DNA from: JAZBPO01 sp963691775
GTDB taxonomy: Bacteria > Pseudomonadota > Gammaproteobacteria > Pseudomonadales > Azotimanducaceae
Assembly: GCA_963691775.1 (NCBI GenBank)
Contig: OY829369.1
Coordinates: 2,790,001 to 2,854,000, forward strand
Direction: 5' to 3'
DNA length: 64,000 nucleotides
Each line of letters opens with the position of its first letter. Within the stretch, counting starts at the first letter, position 1. This document shows positions 15,756 through 24,876 of this stretch, in pieces. The position numbers and the translations under genes are program-made. The notes beneath the pieces are model-generated. The model was given only the letters and a program-made list of their open reading frames with translations. It made no database searches and had not been told where the DNA came from.

Positions 15756-17363
15756 ATGACCCCCGGGCGCGGCGTCTTCAGGCTTCGCGCATGCGTGCTC
15801 GCCGCCGTGCTGCTGCTCCCGGCGCCGACCTTGCTTGCAACGGCGCCGACGCGGGATGAGATCGATGCGCTCGGCCAGCGGAATCTACGCGCCGTGGAAG
15901 CCGCTGTTGCAGCGCTCGCGGCGACGGGTGACCCGCTTGCCCGTCAGGTGCTGGAGGCGCTTGGCGACGGGCGTCTGTTCCGCGATAGCGATCGCCGAGT
16001 CGTCATCCGCCGCGAAGCGGGCGGCGCGCTACGCGATCCCGTAGACGGCGCCCAAGTCGAGGAAGGTGGCACGCGCGTCATCCGGGTCTCCAACCGCATC
16101 CGCCGCGCCCTCGCAGCGGCTCTGGCGGAGCTCTCGCTCGGAGATCCCGACCCGGCTGCACGCGCCCGCGCTGCGAGTCAGTTCATAGATGCGCCCGATC
16201 TGGTGCTGTTGCCTGCACTTGAGGGCGCGCGTGCCCGCGAGGCGGACGAGGACGTTCGTGCACTGCTTGTGCTCGCGATCGCCGCTACGCGCCTTGGTGA
16301 TGCAGGTGCAGACGAGCGTGTGCGTCTGGATGCGATCGAGGCGCTCGAGATTGCTGGCGACTCACGCGCGCGCAGTCGCTTGCTCGCGGTCGACTTCGAG
16401 GCCGATTCCGCGCTTGATCTGCGACGGGCAGCCGCAGTGTCGCGGATTGACCAGAGTCTCGCTCGCTGGGGGCTGGTGCAGAACCTTTGGTACGGCCTTT
16501 CCATGGGATCGGTACTTTTGCTTGCCGCGCTCGGACTTGCCATCACCTTCGGCGTCATGCGCGTCATCAACATGGCGCATGGCGAGATGGTGATGCTCGG
16601 CGCTTACACCGTCTATGTGACGCAGGGACTCTTTCGCAGCTATCTACCTGATCTCTTCGGCGCTTCTCTGCTTGTGGCGCTCCCGCTGGCTTTTGCTGTC
16701 TCGGCTGCAGCAGGCGTGCTCATCGAGCGCGTGGTCATTCGCCGTCTCTATGGCCGGCCGCTCGAAACGTTGCTCGCAACCTGGGGCATCTCGCTGATCC
16801 TGCAGCAGTCTGTGCGCTCGATCTTCGGCGCTTCGAATCGGCCGGTAGAAGCCATGGACTGGATGTCGGGTGCGTTTCAGCTTGGCCAGCTCACGATCAC
16901 CTACAGTCGTCTCTGGATCGCGCTCTTCGCGCTCGGAGTTGTTGCTGCGGTGGCGTTCATTCTCCAGCGCACCCCCCTGGGGCTGCAGATTCGGGCGGTC
17001 ACGCAGAACCGCGCCATGGCCGAGGAGGTCGGTATCCGAACGGGTCGAGTCGACATGCTGACCTTCAGCCTGGGGTCCGGGATCGCGGGGATTGCCGGCG
17101 TCGCCTTGTCCCAGATCGAGAACGTTTCGCCCAATCTCGGGCAGGCGTACGTCATCGACAGCTTCATGGTCATCGTGTTCGGGGGCGTCGGGAACCTGCT
17201 CGGTACGCTCACCGGTGCTCTGACGCTCGGTGTCGCCAACAAGCTCGTTGAACCTGCGCTCGGCGCCGTGGCGGCCAAGGTCCTCATTCTCGCGTTCATT
17301 GTCGGTTTCATTCAGTTTCGGCCACAGGGGCTCTTCCCGGAGCGCGGGAGGGTGATCGATTGA
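15756..17363 (+). CDS. urtB: Urea ABC transporter permease UrtB
   Basis: UrtB is one of two LivH/LivM-like membrane subunits forming the urea pathway. The 535-residue protein has a signal-like start, then a soluble helical periplasmic extension of about 200 residues rich in Ala, Arg and Asp, then a LivH-type permease domain beginning LVQNLWYGLSMGSVLLLAAL with about eight to nine helices, ITFGVMRVINMAHGEM and the C-terminal RPQGLFPERGR. The long N-terminal extension is typical of proteobacterial UrtB. The ATG at 15756 is preferred to the GTG at 15723, which lies inside urtA. Confidence 0.95.
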   Translation: MTPGRGVFRLRACVLAAVLLLPAPTLLATAPTRDEIDALGQRNLRAVEAAVAALAATGDPLARQVLEALGDGRLFRDSDRRVVIRREAGGALRDPVDGAQVEEGGTRVIRVSNRIRRALAAALAELSLGDPDPAARARAASQFIDAPDLVLLPALEGARAREADEDVRALLVLAIAATRLGDAGADERVRLDAIEALEIAGDSRARSRLLAVDFEADSALDLRRAAAVSRIDQSLARWGLVQNLWYGLSMGSVLLLAALGLAITFGVMRVINMAHGEMVMLGAYTVYVTQGLFRSYLPDLFGASLLVALPLAFAVSAAAGVLIERVVIRRLYGRPLETLLATWGISLILQQSVRSIFGASNRPVEAMDWMSGAFQLGQLTITYSRLWIALFALGVVAAVAFILQRTPLGLQIRAVTQNRAMAEEVGIRTGRVDMLTFSLGSGIAGIAGVALSQIENVSPNLGQAYVIDSFMVIVFGGVGNLLGTLTGALTLGVANKLVEPALGAVAAKVLILAFIVGFIQFRPQGLFPERGRVID

Positions 17364-18466
17364 TCTGCGCTCGCTGGATGAGCGGTCGGATCGGCTTCGC
17401 CGACTGGATCTTCGCCGCCGTGGTGCTTGGAGGTGCGCTGCTTGTCGCAGTGCTTTCCACGGTGCCGGGCGAGGACGCGCCGCTGCGCCTTTCGGCCTAC
17501 GCTGTCTCGCTGCTCGGCAAGTACCTCTGCTATGCGCTTCTCGCGCTCGCGATCGATCTGGTCTGGGGCTATTGCGGGTTGCTCTCTCTCGGCCATGGCG
17601 CCTTCTTTGCCATCGGCGGTTACGCGATGGGCATGTACCTCATGCGCATGATCGGTGACCGAGGCGTCTACGGCGATCCGCTGCTCCCTGACTTCATGGT
17701 GTTTCTCGCGTGGACCGAACTGCCATGGTACTGGCAGGGCTTCGACGGGCTCCCGTTCGCCTTGCTCATGGCCTTGCTCGTTCCCGGATCGCTCGCGTTC
17801 GTCATCGGCTGGTTCGCCTTCCGGTCGCGCGTCACCGGCGTCTACTTCTCGATCGTCACCCAGGCGCTCACCTACGCCCTGATGCTGGCCTTCTTCCAGA
17901 ATGACCTTGGCTTCGGGGGCAACAACGGCCTCACGGACTTCAAGGACATTCTCGGTGCGCCGCTCACGGCGAGCGGCACGCGCGCAGGCCTGCTCATGGC
18001 CAGTGCCGTCGCGTTGACCGCTTCGGTCATGGGTGCGCGCCTGATCGTTACCTCCAAGCTCGGCCGCATCCTGGTCGCCCTCCGTGATGCTGAGTCCCGG
18101 GTGCGCTTCCTCGGCTATCGCCCGGAGCGCTTCAAGCTCTTCGTCTGGACCGTGTCAGCCATGATGGCCGGCCTGGCCGGGGCGCTGTACGTACCGCAGG
18201 TCGGAATCATCAACCCGGGTGAGTTCGCGCCCGCCAAGTCTATCGAGGCTGTGGTCTGGGTAGCCGTCGGCGGGCGCGGCTTCCTGCTTGGTGCGCCAAT
18301 CGGCGCCGTGCTCGTGGGCGGCATGAAGACCATGCTCACGGGGTTCCTCGCGGATGCCTGGCTGTTTGTGCTCGGTGCGCTTTTCATCCTCGTGACGCTC
18401 TATCTGCCGCAGGGCGTATGGGGAGCGCTTGCCTCGCGTCGGCCTTCGGCCGGAGACCCTCCGTGA
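17360..18466 (+). CDS. urtC: Urea ABC transporter permease UrtC
   Basis: UrtC is the LivM-like partner of UrtB. The 368-residue protein has eight to ten hydrophobic helices, the motif WGYCGLLSLGHGAFFAIGGY near residue 72, GGNNGLTDF near 189 and RVRFLGYRPERFKLFVWTVS. I take the TTG at 17360 as start because GGGAGGG precedes it by 7 bases, whereas the in-frame ATG at 17378 has no such site; the TTG overlaps the urtB stop. The urtD start overlaps its own stop (GTGA). Confidence 0.94.
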   Translation: MICARWMSGRIGFADWIFAAVVLGGALLVAVLSTVPGEDAPLRLSAYAVSLLGKYLCYALLALAIDLVWGYCGLLSLGHGAFFAIGGYAMGMYLMRMIGDRGVYGDPLLPDFMVFLAWTELPWYWQGFDGLPFALLMALLVPGSLAFVIGWFAFRSRVTGVYFSIVTQALTYALMLAFFQNDLGFGGNNGLTDFKDILGAPLTASGTRAGLLMASAVALTASVMGARLIVTSKLGRILVALRDAESRVRFLGYRPERFKLFVWTVSAMMAGLAGALYVPQVGIINPGEFAPAKSIEAVVWVAVGGRGFLLGAPIGAVLVGGMKTMLTGFLADAWLFVLGALFILVTLYLPQGVWGALASRRPSAGDPP

Positions 18467-19224
18467 GCCAGGAGCGCAAGATTCCGAGTTCCTCGATCCT
18501 GAATATCGACGCCGTGACAGTGAGCTTTGACGGCTTCCGAGCGCTGAACGAGCTGTCGCTGCAGATCGACCGCGGAGAGATGCGCGCCATTATCGGCCCG
18601 AACGGCGCTGGGAAGACGACCATGATGGACGTCATCACGGGACGCACTGTTCCCGATCTGGGCGCTGTGGTCTTCGACGGTCATCTCGATCTGCTTCGCC
18701 GCGATGAGGCTGAGATCGCCGAGCTGGGCATAGGCCGCAAGTTCCAGAAACCGACTGTCTTCGAGGCGCTTTCGGTCCGCGACAATGTCCTGATCGCGCT
18801 TGCGGGCGAGCGCGGCGTGTTCGCGAATCTGTTCTCGAAGCGCCCTCGGACTGCCGACGAGGACGTCAATCGTCACCTCGAGACAGTGCGCCTGGCCGAT
18901 TTCCGCAAGGTGCCGGCGGGAGTGCTTTCACATGGCCAGAAGCAATGGCTCGAGATCGCCATGCTTCTTGCCCAGGACCCGAAGCTCCTGCTCGTGGACG
19001 AACCCGTGGCCGGCATGACTGACGCCGAGACACTGCAGACGGCGGAGTTGCTCGTCGACATTGCACGAACCCACAGCGTCTTGGTTGTCGAGCACGACAT
19101 GGAGTTTGTTCGTCGCCTCGGTGTGAAGGTCACGGTTCTTCACGAGGGCTCCGTACTCGCCGAGGGCCCGCTCGATCGCGTCTCCGCGGATGAGCGCGTC
19201 ATCGAGGTCTACCTGGGAAGGTGA
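18463..19224 (+). CDS. urtD: Urea ABC transporter ATP-binding protein UrtD
   Basis: UrtD is the LivG-like ATPase of the urea importer. The 253-residue protein has Walker A GPNGAGKTT, the Q-loop region IGRKFQKPTVFEALSV, signature LSHGQKQ, Walker B LLLVDEP and the switch histidine in VVEHDM. The GTG at 18463 is chosen because it forms a GTGA overlap with urtC and is preceded by GGAG at 7 bases; a longer frame to 18418 lies inside urtC. Signature LSHGQ is the usual UrtD form. Confidence 0.95.
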   Translation: MSQERKIPSSSILNIDAVTVSFDGFRALNELSLQIDRGEMRAIIGPNGAGKTTMMDVITGRTVPDLGAVVFDGHLDLLRRDEAEIAELGIGRKFQKPTVFEALSVRDNVLIALAGERGVFANLFSKRPRTADEDVNRHLETVRLADFRKVPAGVLSHGQKQWLEIAMLLAQDPKLLLVDEPVAGMTDAETLQTAELLVDIARTHSVLVVEHDMEFVRRLGVKVTVLHEGSVLAEGPLDRVSADERVIEVYLGR

Positions 19225-19228
19225 TCAG

Positions 19229-19924
19229 GTGCTCAAGCTGACCGATCTGCATTTGAGCTATGGCGCAGCGCGGGCGCTGCGCGGCATTTCTTTGGAGGCC
19301 CGTGCAGGCGAGGTGACCTGTGTGCTCGGACGCAATGGTGTCGGCAAGACTTCGCTCATGCGCGCGGTGGTCGGCCGCTTGCCGATCACGTCCGGGCAGA
19401 TCACCTTCGAGGGTCGTGATCTTGCCTCGCTGAGCGCCTGGCAGCGCGTTCGCAGGGGCTTGGCCGTTGTGCCGCAGGGGCGGGAGATCTTTCCGCTGCT
19501 GACGGTCAGAGAAAACCTGCAGACCGCCTTCGCCGGCCTCCCCGCGATCGATCGCAGCGTGCCGGACTACGTTTTCGAGCTCTTTCCCATACTCAAGGAC
19601 ATGCTGGAGCGCCGCGGCGGAGATCTTTCTGGTGGGCAGCAGCAGCAGCTCGCGATTGGGCGCGCGCTGGTCACTCGGCCGCGCTTGCTGATGCTGGACG
19701 AGCCCACGGAAGGCATACAGCCCTCCATCATCAAGGACATCGGGCGTGCCCTTGCCTTCCTTCGAGCGCGTGGCGACATGGCGATCGTCCTCGTCGAGCA
19801 GTACTTCGATTTCGCGCAAGCGCTCGCGGATCGCTATTACCTGCTCGATCGCGGTGAGATCGTCCTCGAGGGCCCGCGCGGCGCGATCGATCCCGAGGAC
19901 ATCCGGCGGCGCCTGACCGTCTGA
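19229..19924 (+). CDS. urtE: Urea ABC transporter ATP-binding protein UrtE
   Basis: UrtE is the LivF-like second ATPase. The 231-residue protein has Walker A GRNGVGKTS, Q-loop VVPQGREIFPLLTV, signature LSGGQQQ, Walker B LLMLDEP followed by TEGIQPSII, which is characteristic of UrtE, and VEQYFDFA. It starts at a GTG 4 bases after urtD, completing urtABCDE. No urease gene follows directly; the urease cluster lies 12 kb downstream in the same direction. Confidence 0.95.
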   Translation: MLKLTDLHLSYGAARALRGISLEARAGEVTCVLGRNGVGKTSLMRAVVGRLPITSGQITFEGRDLASLSAWQRVRRGLAVVPQGREIFPLLTVRENLQTAFAGLPAIDRSVPDYVFELFPILKDMLERRGGDLSGGQQQQLAIGRALVTRPRLLMLDEPTEGIQPSIIKDIGRALAFLRARGDMAIVLVEQYFDFAQALADRYYLLDRGEIVLEGPRGAIDPEDIRRRLTV

Positions 19925-19978
19925 GGGGATTGCGGTGAGCGGGTATGCTCGTCGCGAAAGCGTCCAGGAGCCGCCTTC

Positions 19979-20761
19979 ATGGTCACGACTGACTCGCTAA
20001 TCATCTCGCAGCAGTTCCGTGGCCCCCCGAACTCGGCGAACGGTGGCTATGCCTGCGGCGTGGTAGCGGCGCGGCTCGGGGCGGAAGCCGATTGCGCGAT
20101 CGAGGTATCTCTGCGTGCGCCGCCTCCGCTCGATACGCCGATGCGCGCGGTCCGCACGGATGTCGGCGTTGAAGTCCATCACGACGACACACTTGTCGCG
20201 TCCGCACGGCGAGCGGTGCTTGATCTTGGTGTGCCACCTGCGCCGAGTGTTTCTGAAGCAGCGCGCGCAATGGCAGATACCCCGGCGCGCTGGGCCGATG
20301 TAAACCCGCTGCTCGAGGGGCGCAGAGGTGTCCATCCGATCTGCTTCTGCTGCGGCGACGAACTCGAGGAAGGCTATGGCTTGCGCGTTCAGCCCGGCGC
20401 CCTGAGCGATACGCGCGCGGCAGGCCTGTGGACGCCGCATCCGACTTTCGCTGGCGCAGACGGCAGCCTCGCGCTGGAGTTCGTGTGGACAGCGCTGGAC
20501 TGTCCGGGCGAGTTTGCCTGGTACGAACGCGACGGCGCCGGAGGCGTGCGAAACAGTGCGCTCCTCGCCCGCCTGACGGCCGTTGTTCATGCGCCGATCC
20601 CCGTGGGGCAGCCTTGCATCGTGCTTGGCTGGCGGCTCGGCGAATCCGGGCGCAAGTACGAGGCCGGCACCGCGCTCTACGTGCCGGATGGGACCCCTCT
20701 GGCGCAAGCCCGTGCGCTCTGGGTGCGCTTTGATCCTTCTCGTCTCAAGGCGGCTTCCTGA
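19979..20761 (+). CDS. Hotdog-fold thioesterase-like protein
   Basis: A 260-residue cytoplasmic protein that looks like two hotdog halves: an N-terminal part with FRGPPNSANGGYACGVVAARLG and a C-terminal part with VHPICFCCGDELEEGYGLRV and FAGADGSLALEFVWTALDCP. The CxxC-G...GL pattern is shared with uncharacterised acyl-CoA thioesterase-like proteins. A TATGCT at 19944-19949 may be its -10 box, and GGAG precedes the ATG. It follows urtE by 54 bases, but a separate promoter is likely. A role in acyl-CoA turnover near the P450/GMC genes is only inference. Confidence 0.65.
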   Translation: MVTTDSLIISQQFRGPPNSANGGYACGVVAARLGAEADCAIEVSLRAPPPLDTPMRAVRTDVGVEVHHDDTLVASARRAVLDLGVPPAPSVSEAARAMADTPARWADVNPLLEGRRGVHPICFCCGDELEEGYGLRVQPGALSDTRAAGLWTPHPTFAGADGSLALEFVWTALDCPGEFAWYERDGAGGVRNSALLARLTAVVHAPIPVGQPCIVLGWRLGESGRKYEAGTALYVPDGTPLAQARALWVRFDPSRLKAAS

Positions 20762-21169
20762 GTGAAGTCCGAGGTACCAAGGGGCGGTCCGACTTCTTGG
20801 CGCATCGTCTCAAGCCCGGGGGCTCGAAGCGGGCGCTTGCCTGCGTTCTGCACGCGCAGCGAGCTGGAGTTCGCTCTCGCAACGGCCTCGGGCAGTGCTT
20901 CAATGCGAAATTCCGAGGCGTGGGTGGCGCTGACGGCTGCGCGGACGCACACGCGAGCGTTCTGGGTGACGCGGCGGTGTTTCGGAGGGTCTTTCCGCTC
21001 TGAACCGCATGTTCCCGAGGCGCGTGGCGACGGTTGCGCGGGGACGGGGCTGGGCACCAATCAGCCGTGCGCGCTGACCGCCGGACCTGATACAACAGCG
21101 GCGCCCGAAAGTTCGGATCACTCCGGCTCGCCGACCTGCGGCGGAGTCGAAACCAGGATTGCCTTGCCC
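20762..21169. other. Unexplained 408-base region before the GMC oxidoreductase gene
   Basis: The region between the hotdog gene and the GMC start stays open in the GMC frame over its whole length, and long open frames exist on the other strand too. The encoded sequence (rich in Arg, Ser, Pro, Thr and Cys) resembles no GMC N-terminus and is not signal-like. I see no tRNA, inverted repeat or clear promoter. It could be a long leader, a dispersed intergenic element or a relic. Confidence 0.4.
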
Positions 21170-22828
21170 ATGAGCACTGATCGCAGTGAGTACGACTACA
21201 TCATCATCGGCGCCGGCAGCGCAGGCTGTGTGCTGGCTGCCCGCCTGTCGGAGGATCCGGACACGCGGGTGCTGCTGCTGGAAGCGGGCGGCAAGGACTC
21301 GAATTTCATGATCCACATGCCGGCCGGCGTCGGCGCCCTCATCAGTGGTGATAAGGAAAACTGGGCGTACTACACCGAACCCCAGGAGCACCTCGACGGT
21401 CGCAAACTGTTCTGGCCCCGGGGCAAGGTCCTCGGGGGGTCTTCCTCAATCAACGGCATGATCTACATACGTGGGCATGCTCGGGATTACGACCTCTGGC
21501 AGCAGATGGGTCTGCCCGGGTGGAGCTTTGCAGACGTGTTGCCCTATTTTCGGCGATCGGAAGGCAACGCCCATCGCGAAGACGACTTCCATGGCAGCGC
21601 AGGCCCCCTGGGCGTCACAGATCCTCCGGAGACGAACGTGCTGTTCGACGCGTTCGTGGAGGCGGGCCGTCAGGCGGGATATCCGGTCACGGATGACTTC
21701 AACGGCCCCCAGCAGGAGGGCGTCGGCCCCTATCAGCACACGATCAAGGGGGGGCAGAGGAGCAGCACAGCGACGGCTTTCCTGAAGCCGGCGATGGCGC
21801 GAGCAAATCTCAGGGTCATCACTCAGGCGTTGACGTCGCGCATCGTTGTCGAGGACGGGCGTGCGACGGGTGTGGAGTTTGTCCGGGAAGGTCGCAGGGA
21901 GCGGGTCTATGCAAGCGCCGAGGTCTTGCTCTCGGGTGGGGCGGTCAATTCACCGCAAGTGCTGCAGCTTTCGGGCATCGGCGCCGGCAATGATCTGCGC
22001 GCCCACGGCATCAAAGTGGTGGCGGACCTGCCCGGCGTCGGCCAGAACCTGCAGGACCACCTCGACTGCACCGTCCTGTTCGAATGCTCGCAGCCGATCA
22101 CGTTACACAAGATGGCCGCGAATCCTGCGCGCATGCTCCTTGCCGGCATGCAGTACACCTTTTTCAAATCGGGCGTGGCCACGTCGAACGGCCTCGAGGC
22201 GGGTGGCTTCCTGAAGACGCGCCCCGAGCTGGACCTGCCGGATGTACAGATTCACTTCCTTGCGGCGATGATGCGTGACCACGGGCGCATGAAATCGGAT
22301 CGTCACGGCTTTACCGTTCACGTGTGCCAATTGCGACCGGAGAGCCGCGGGTATGTCGGACTGCGTTCGGCCGATCCTGCGGCCCCCGCGCTGATCCAGC
22401 CGAATTACCTTGAGGCCCAGAAGGATCGGCAAGTTTTGCGCGATGCGACGCGCATGGCGCGCAACATCATCGGACAGCAGGCCATGGACCCCTATCGGGG
22501 GCCCGAGTTCTGGCCCGGGGAGCGCTATCAGAGCGATGCCGAGATCGACGGGTGGATTCGCGAGACCGCCGAGACGATCTATCACCCGGTCGGTACGGCG
22601 AAAATGGGTCACGACGCGCTTGCGGTTGTGGACGAGCGCTGCCGCGTACACGGTATCGAGGGTCTCCGAGTCATCGATGCCTCGGTCATGCCCACTCTCG
22701 TAGGCGGTAACACGAACGCGCCCACGATCATGATCGCGGAGAAGATTGCGGATGATCTCCGAGGGCGCGTGCCGCCCGCGCCCCTGGCCGTCGAGATCGC
22801 TGAGGATCGGGCCGTATCGGCGGCCTGA
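21170..22828 (+). CDS. GMC-family FAD alcohol dehydrogenase/choline dehydrogenase-like
   Basis: A 552-residue flavoprotein. The dinucleotide-binding motif GAGSAG lies at 14-19, GMC signature 1 is around WPRGKVLGGSSSINGM (about 83-98), signature 2 is GAVNSPQVLQLSGIG, and the catalytic histidine H472 is in YHPVGTAKMG with Asn514/516 in VGGNTN. Relatives include AlkJ-type alcohol dehydrogenases that oxidise medium-chain alkanols at the membrane, and choline dehydrogenases. With a CYP153-like P450 two genes away, an alkanol substrate is the better guess. The ATG at 21170 gives the standard GMC length. Confidence 0.88.
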   Translation: MSTDRSEYDYIIIGAGSAGCVLAARLSEDPDTRVLLLEAGGKDSNFMIHMPAGVGALISGDKENWAYYTEPQEHLDGRKLFWPRGKVLGGSSSINGMIYIRGHARDYDLWQQMGLPGWSFADVLPYFRRSEGNAHREDDFHGSAGPLGVTDPPETNVLFDAFVEAGRQAGYPVTDDFNGPQQEGVGPYQHTIKGGQRSSTATAFLKPAMARANLRVITQALTSRIVVEDGRATGVEFVREGRRERVYASAEVLLSGGAVNSPQVLQLSGIGAGNDLRAHGIKVVADLPGVGQNLQDHLDCTVLFECSQPITLHKMAANPARMLLAGMQYTFFKSGVATSNGLEAGGFLKTRPELDLPDVQIHFLAAMMRDHGRMKSDRHGFTVHVCQLRPESRGYVGLRSADPAAPALIQPNYLEAQKDRQVLRDATRMARNIIGQQAMDPYRGPEFWPGERYQSDAEIDGWIRETAETIYHPVGTAKMGHDALAVVDERCRVHGIEGLRVIDASVMPTLVGGNTNAPTIMIAEKIADDLRGRVPPAPLAVEIAEDRAVSAA

Positions 22829-22837
22829 TTCCGACCC

Positions 22838-23410
22838 TCAGGCATCGGGGTCCGTCGCGGTTCCCGGGGCAAGAATCATCTCGTCGCGGATGTAGAGCCA
22901 GCGATCGCGATAGCTTGGCTCGAGGCGGTCTCGCTCGATGTCGATCGTCGCGAGGCCCATCATCAGCAGGGTTCTGGCCTTTGCTGCGAGCTCGTTGAAG
23001 CCGAGGGCGCGGAACAGCTCGTCCAGCTCCCGCATGAGAATCTCGTCGTAGCGTCGGATCGCCGCCAGGGCGCGCGCGTCTCGCTGCGCCCACGCGCGCA
23101 TGGCGACGTTGAGCTGGCGCATGGAGCGGTCACCAAATATGTGCGTGGCCTCTTTGAGGAGAGCCGCGGGATCGGTGCCAACGCGGGCCCGGGCTTCGTC
23201 TATGGGGACACGAGCCTGCTCGGCGCCGTAGAACTCGGCGAGATGCGTCAAGAAATCGTCGAACGAGGAGAAATGGTGATAGAAGCTTCCCGTCGATACG
23301 CCCAGGCGGCAGGTCAGCGCCTGCAGCTTGACGGCTTCTATCCCACCCTCGATCAGCAGGCTCTGTCCGGCCCCGACCCAGTCCGCGGGATTGGTTCCAC
23401 GGCGTCCCAT
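22838..23410 (-). CDS. TetR-family transcriptional regulator
   Basis: A 190-residue regulator with an N-terminal helix-turn-helix: ALTCRLGVSTGSFYHHFSSFDDFL covers the recognition helix near residues 33-50, the typical TetR GxFYxHF pattern. The C-terminal ligand-binding part is helical and not further recognisable. It converges with the GMC gene (9 bases apart) and is divergent from the P450 gene, with an imperfect palindrome in the 65-base gap. It most likely represses the P450 and itself, and releases DNA on binding a substrate or product. Confidence 0.88.
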   Translation of the reverse strand: MGRRGTNPADWVGAGQSLLIEGGIEAVKLQALTCRLGVSTGSFYHHFSSFDDFLTHLAEFYGAEQARVPIDEARARVGTDPAALLKEATHIFGDRSMRQLNVAMRAWAQRDARALAAIRRYDEILMRELDELFRALGFNELAAKARTLLMMGLATIDIERDRLEPSYRDRWLYIRDEMILAPGTATDPDA

Positions 23411-23421
23411 GGGCGCGAAGG

Positions 23422-23440
23422 TAACATAAGTTCTGTTATG
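23422..23440. promoter_or_regulatory. Candidate TetR operator between tetR and the P450 gene
   Basis: TAACATAAGTTCTGTTATG contains two nested inverted repeats: TAACA (23422-23426) with TGTTA (23434-23438), and CATAA (23425-23429) with TTATG (23436-23440). It is strikingly AT-rich for this window, lies 11 bases before the regulator start and about 35 bases before the P450 start. This is where a TetR protein would control both divergent genes. Confidence 0.5.
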
Positions 23441-23475
23441 GTTCGGCCATCAAACAGTGCTCTCAGGGCCCCGTC

Positions 23476-24804
23476 ATGAGCGAACAACCGGTTATCGGCG
23501 CCGAGGAAATTCCGAACTACCGCACGCCCGAGCAGGAGGCTGCGATCAAGGGTGTCAACGCACCCCGCGCTTATGAAGTGCCCGTGGAGGAGCTTAATCC
23601 GCTCAATGCTCATCTGTTCAAGGAGAATCGCTGGGCCGAGGTCTTCGAGCGTCTGCGTGCGGAAGATCCAGTGCATCTCAACGAGCTCGATCTGTCGGGG
23701 CGGTACTGGTCGCTCACGCGCTACGAGGACATCGTTGCGGTCGACAAGGATTGGGAGACCTTCAGCTCTGCGCACGGCATAACGCTCGGCTTCGAGCTCG
23801 GCGCGGAAGTACCCCAGGGCGTTTTCGTTGGCACCAACAGTCCCTTCATCGCCCAGGATCCACCGACCCATGGTGGCCAGCGCAAGACCGTCAATGGTGT
23901 TGTTTCGCCGACGAATCTCGCAAAGCTCGAGCCGCTCATCCGCGAGCGGACGATCGCCGTGCTCGAATCGCTCCCCGAGGGCGAGGCGTTCGACTGGGTC
24001 GATACGGTGTCCATCGAGCTGACCACGCTCATGCTCGCGACCCTCTTCGACTTTCCGCTGGAGGATCGGCGCAAGCTCACACGGTGGTCGGACGTCGTAT
24101 TCGCGATTCCCGAGCCCGGCGGCGTCGTCGAGACGCAGGCGCAGAAGCGAGATGAGCTCCTCGAGTGCGTGAGCTACTTCGCGAAGCTCTGGGAAGAACG
24201 CCGCGAGAACCCCGGCGGCGATCTTGTGTCGATGCTCGTACACGGAGAGGCGACGCGGGACAGCTCGCCGATGGAGCATCTCGGGAATCTGCTGCTCCTC
24301 ATCGTCGGCGGGAACGACACCACGCGAAACTCGATGACGGGCGGACTCTACGCTCTGAACACCTTCCCCGAGCAATACGACAAGGTGATCGCGAACCCGG
24401 GCCTGATCCCGAACATGGTCGCCGAGATCATCCGTTGGCAAACGCCGCTTTCGTACATGCGCCGCACTGCAAACCGCGACGTCATCATCGGTGGTAAGCA
24501 GATTCGCGAGAACGACCAGTTGCTCATGTGGTACGCCTCCGGCAATCGCGATGAGTCCGTGTTCCCGAACGCTGATGCGCTTGATATCGAGCGCGAGAAC
24601 GCGCGCGCGCATGTCGCATTCGGATTCGGCATTCATCGGTGCATGGGCAACCGCCTTGCCGAGCTCCAGCTCCGTATTCTGTGGGAGGAAATCCTCCCGC
24701 GCTTCGAGAAGATCGAGGTGCTCGAGGAACCGCAGCGCACCTTCTCGTCGTTCGTTAAGGGCTATACCCACATGCCTGTGAAGGTCACTCGAAAGAAGGC
24801 TTGA
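23476..24804 (+). CDS. Cytochrome P450, CYP153-like (terminal alkane/fatty acid hydroxylase)
   Basis: A 442-residue soluble bacterial P450. The haem-thiolate motif FGFGIHRCMGNR has C389, the I-helix carries LIVGGNDTTRNSMTGG and the ExxR helix is near EIIRWQ. Several stretches match CYP153 closely from memory: DPPTHGGQRKTV, LTTLMLATLFDFP, RWQTPLSYMRRTA and SFVKGY. CYP153 enzymes hydroxylate the terminal carbon of medium-chain alkanes or fatty acids using ferredoxin and ferredoxin reductase. Neither redox partner is encoded nearby. The divergent TetR and the GMC dehydrogenase suggest an inducible alkane-to-aldehyde route. Confidence 0.9.
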   Translation: MSEQPVIGAEEIPNYRTPEQEAAIKGVNAPRAYEVPVEELNPLNAHLFKENRWAEVFERLRAEDPVHLNELDLSGRYWSLTRYEDIVAVDKDWETFSSAHGITLGFELGAEVPQGVFVGTNSPFIAQDPPTHGGQRKTVNGVVSPTNLAKLEPLIRERTIAVLESLPEGEAFDWVDTVSIELTTLMLATLFDFPLEDRRKLTRWSDVVFAIPEPGGVVETQAQKRDELLECVSYFAKLWEERRENPGGDLVSMLVHGEATRDSSPMEHLGNLLLLIVGGNDTTRNSMTGGLYALNTFPEQYDKVIANPGLIPNMVAEIIRWQTPLSYMRRTANRDVIIGGKQIRENDQLLMWYASGNRDESVFPNADALDIERENARAHVAFGFGIHRCMGNRLAELQLRILWEEILPRFEKIEVLEEPQRTFSSFVKGYTHMPVKVTRKKA

Positions 24805-24876
24805 GCGCCCCGCCAGGATCCGGGTGGCTCGCGCCCTGAGCCGCCCGGGTATGCTTGCGGCCCCGCCAGCGGTCGG

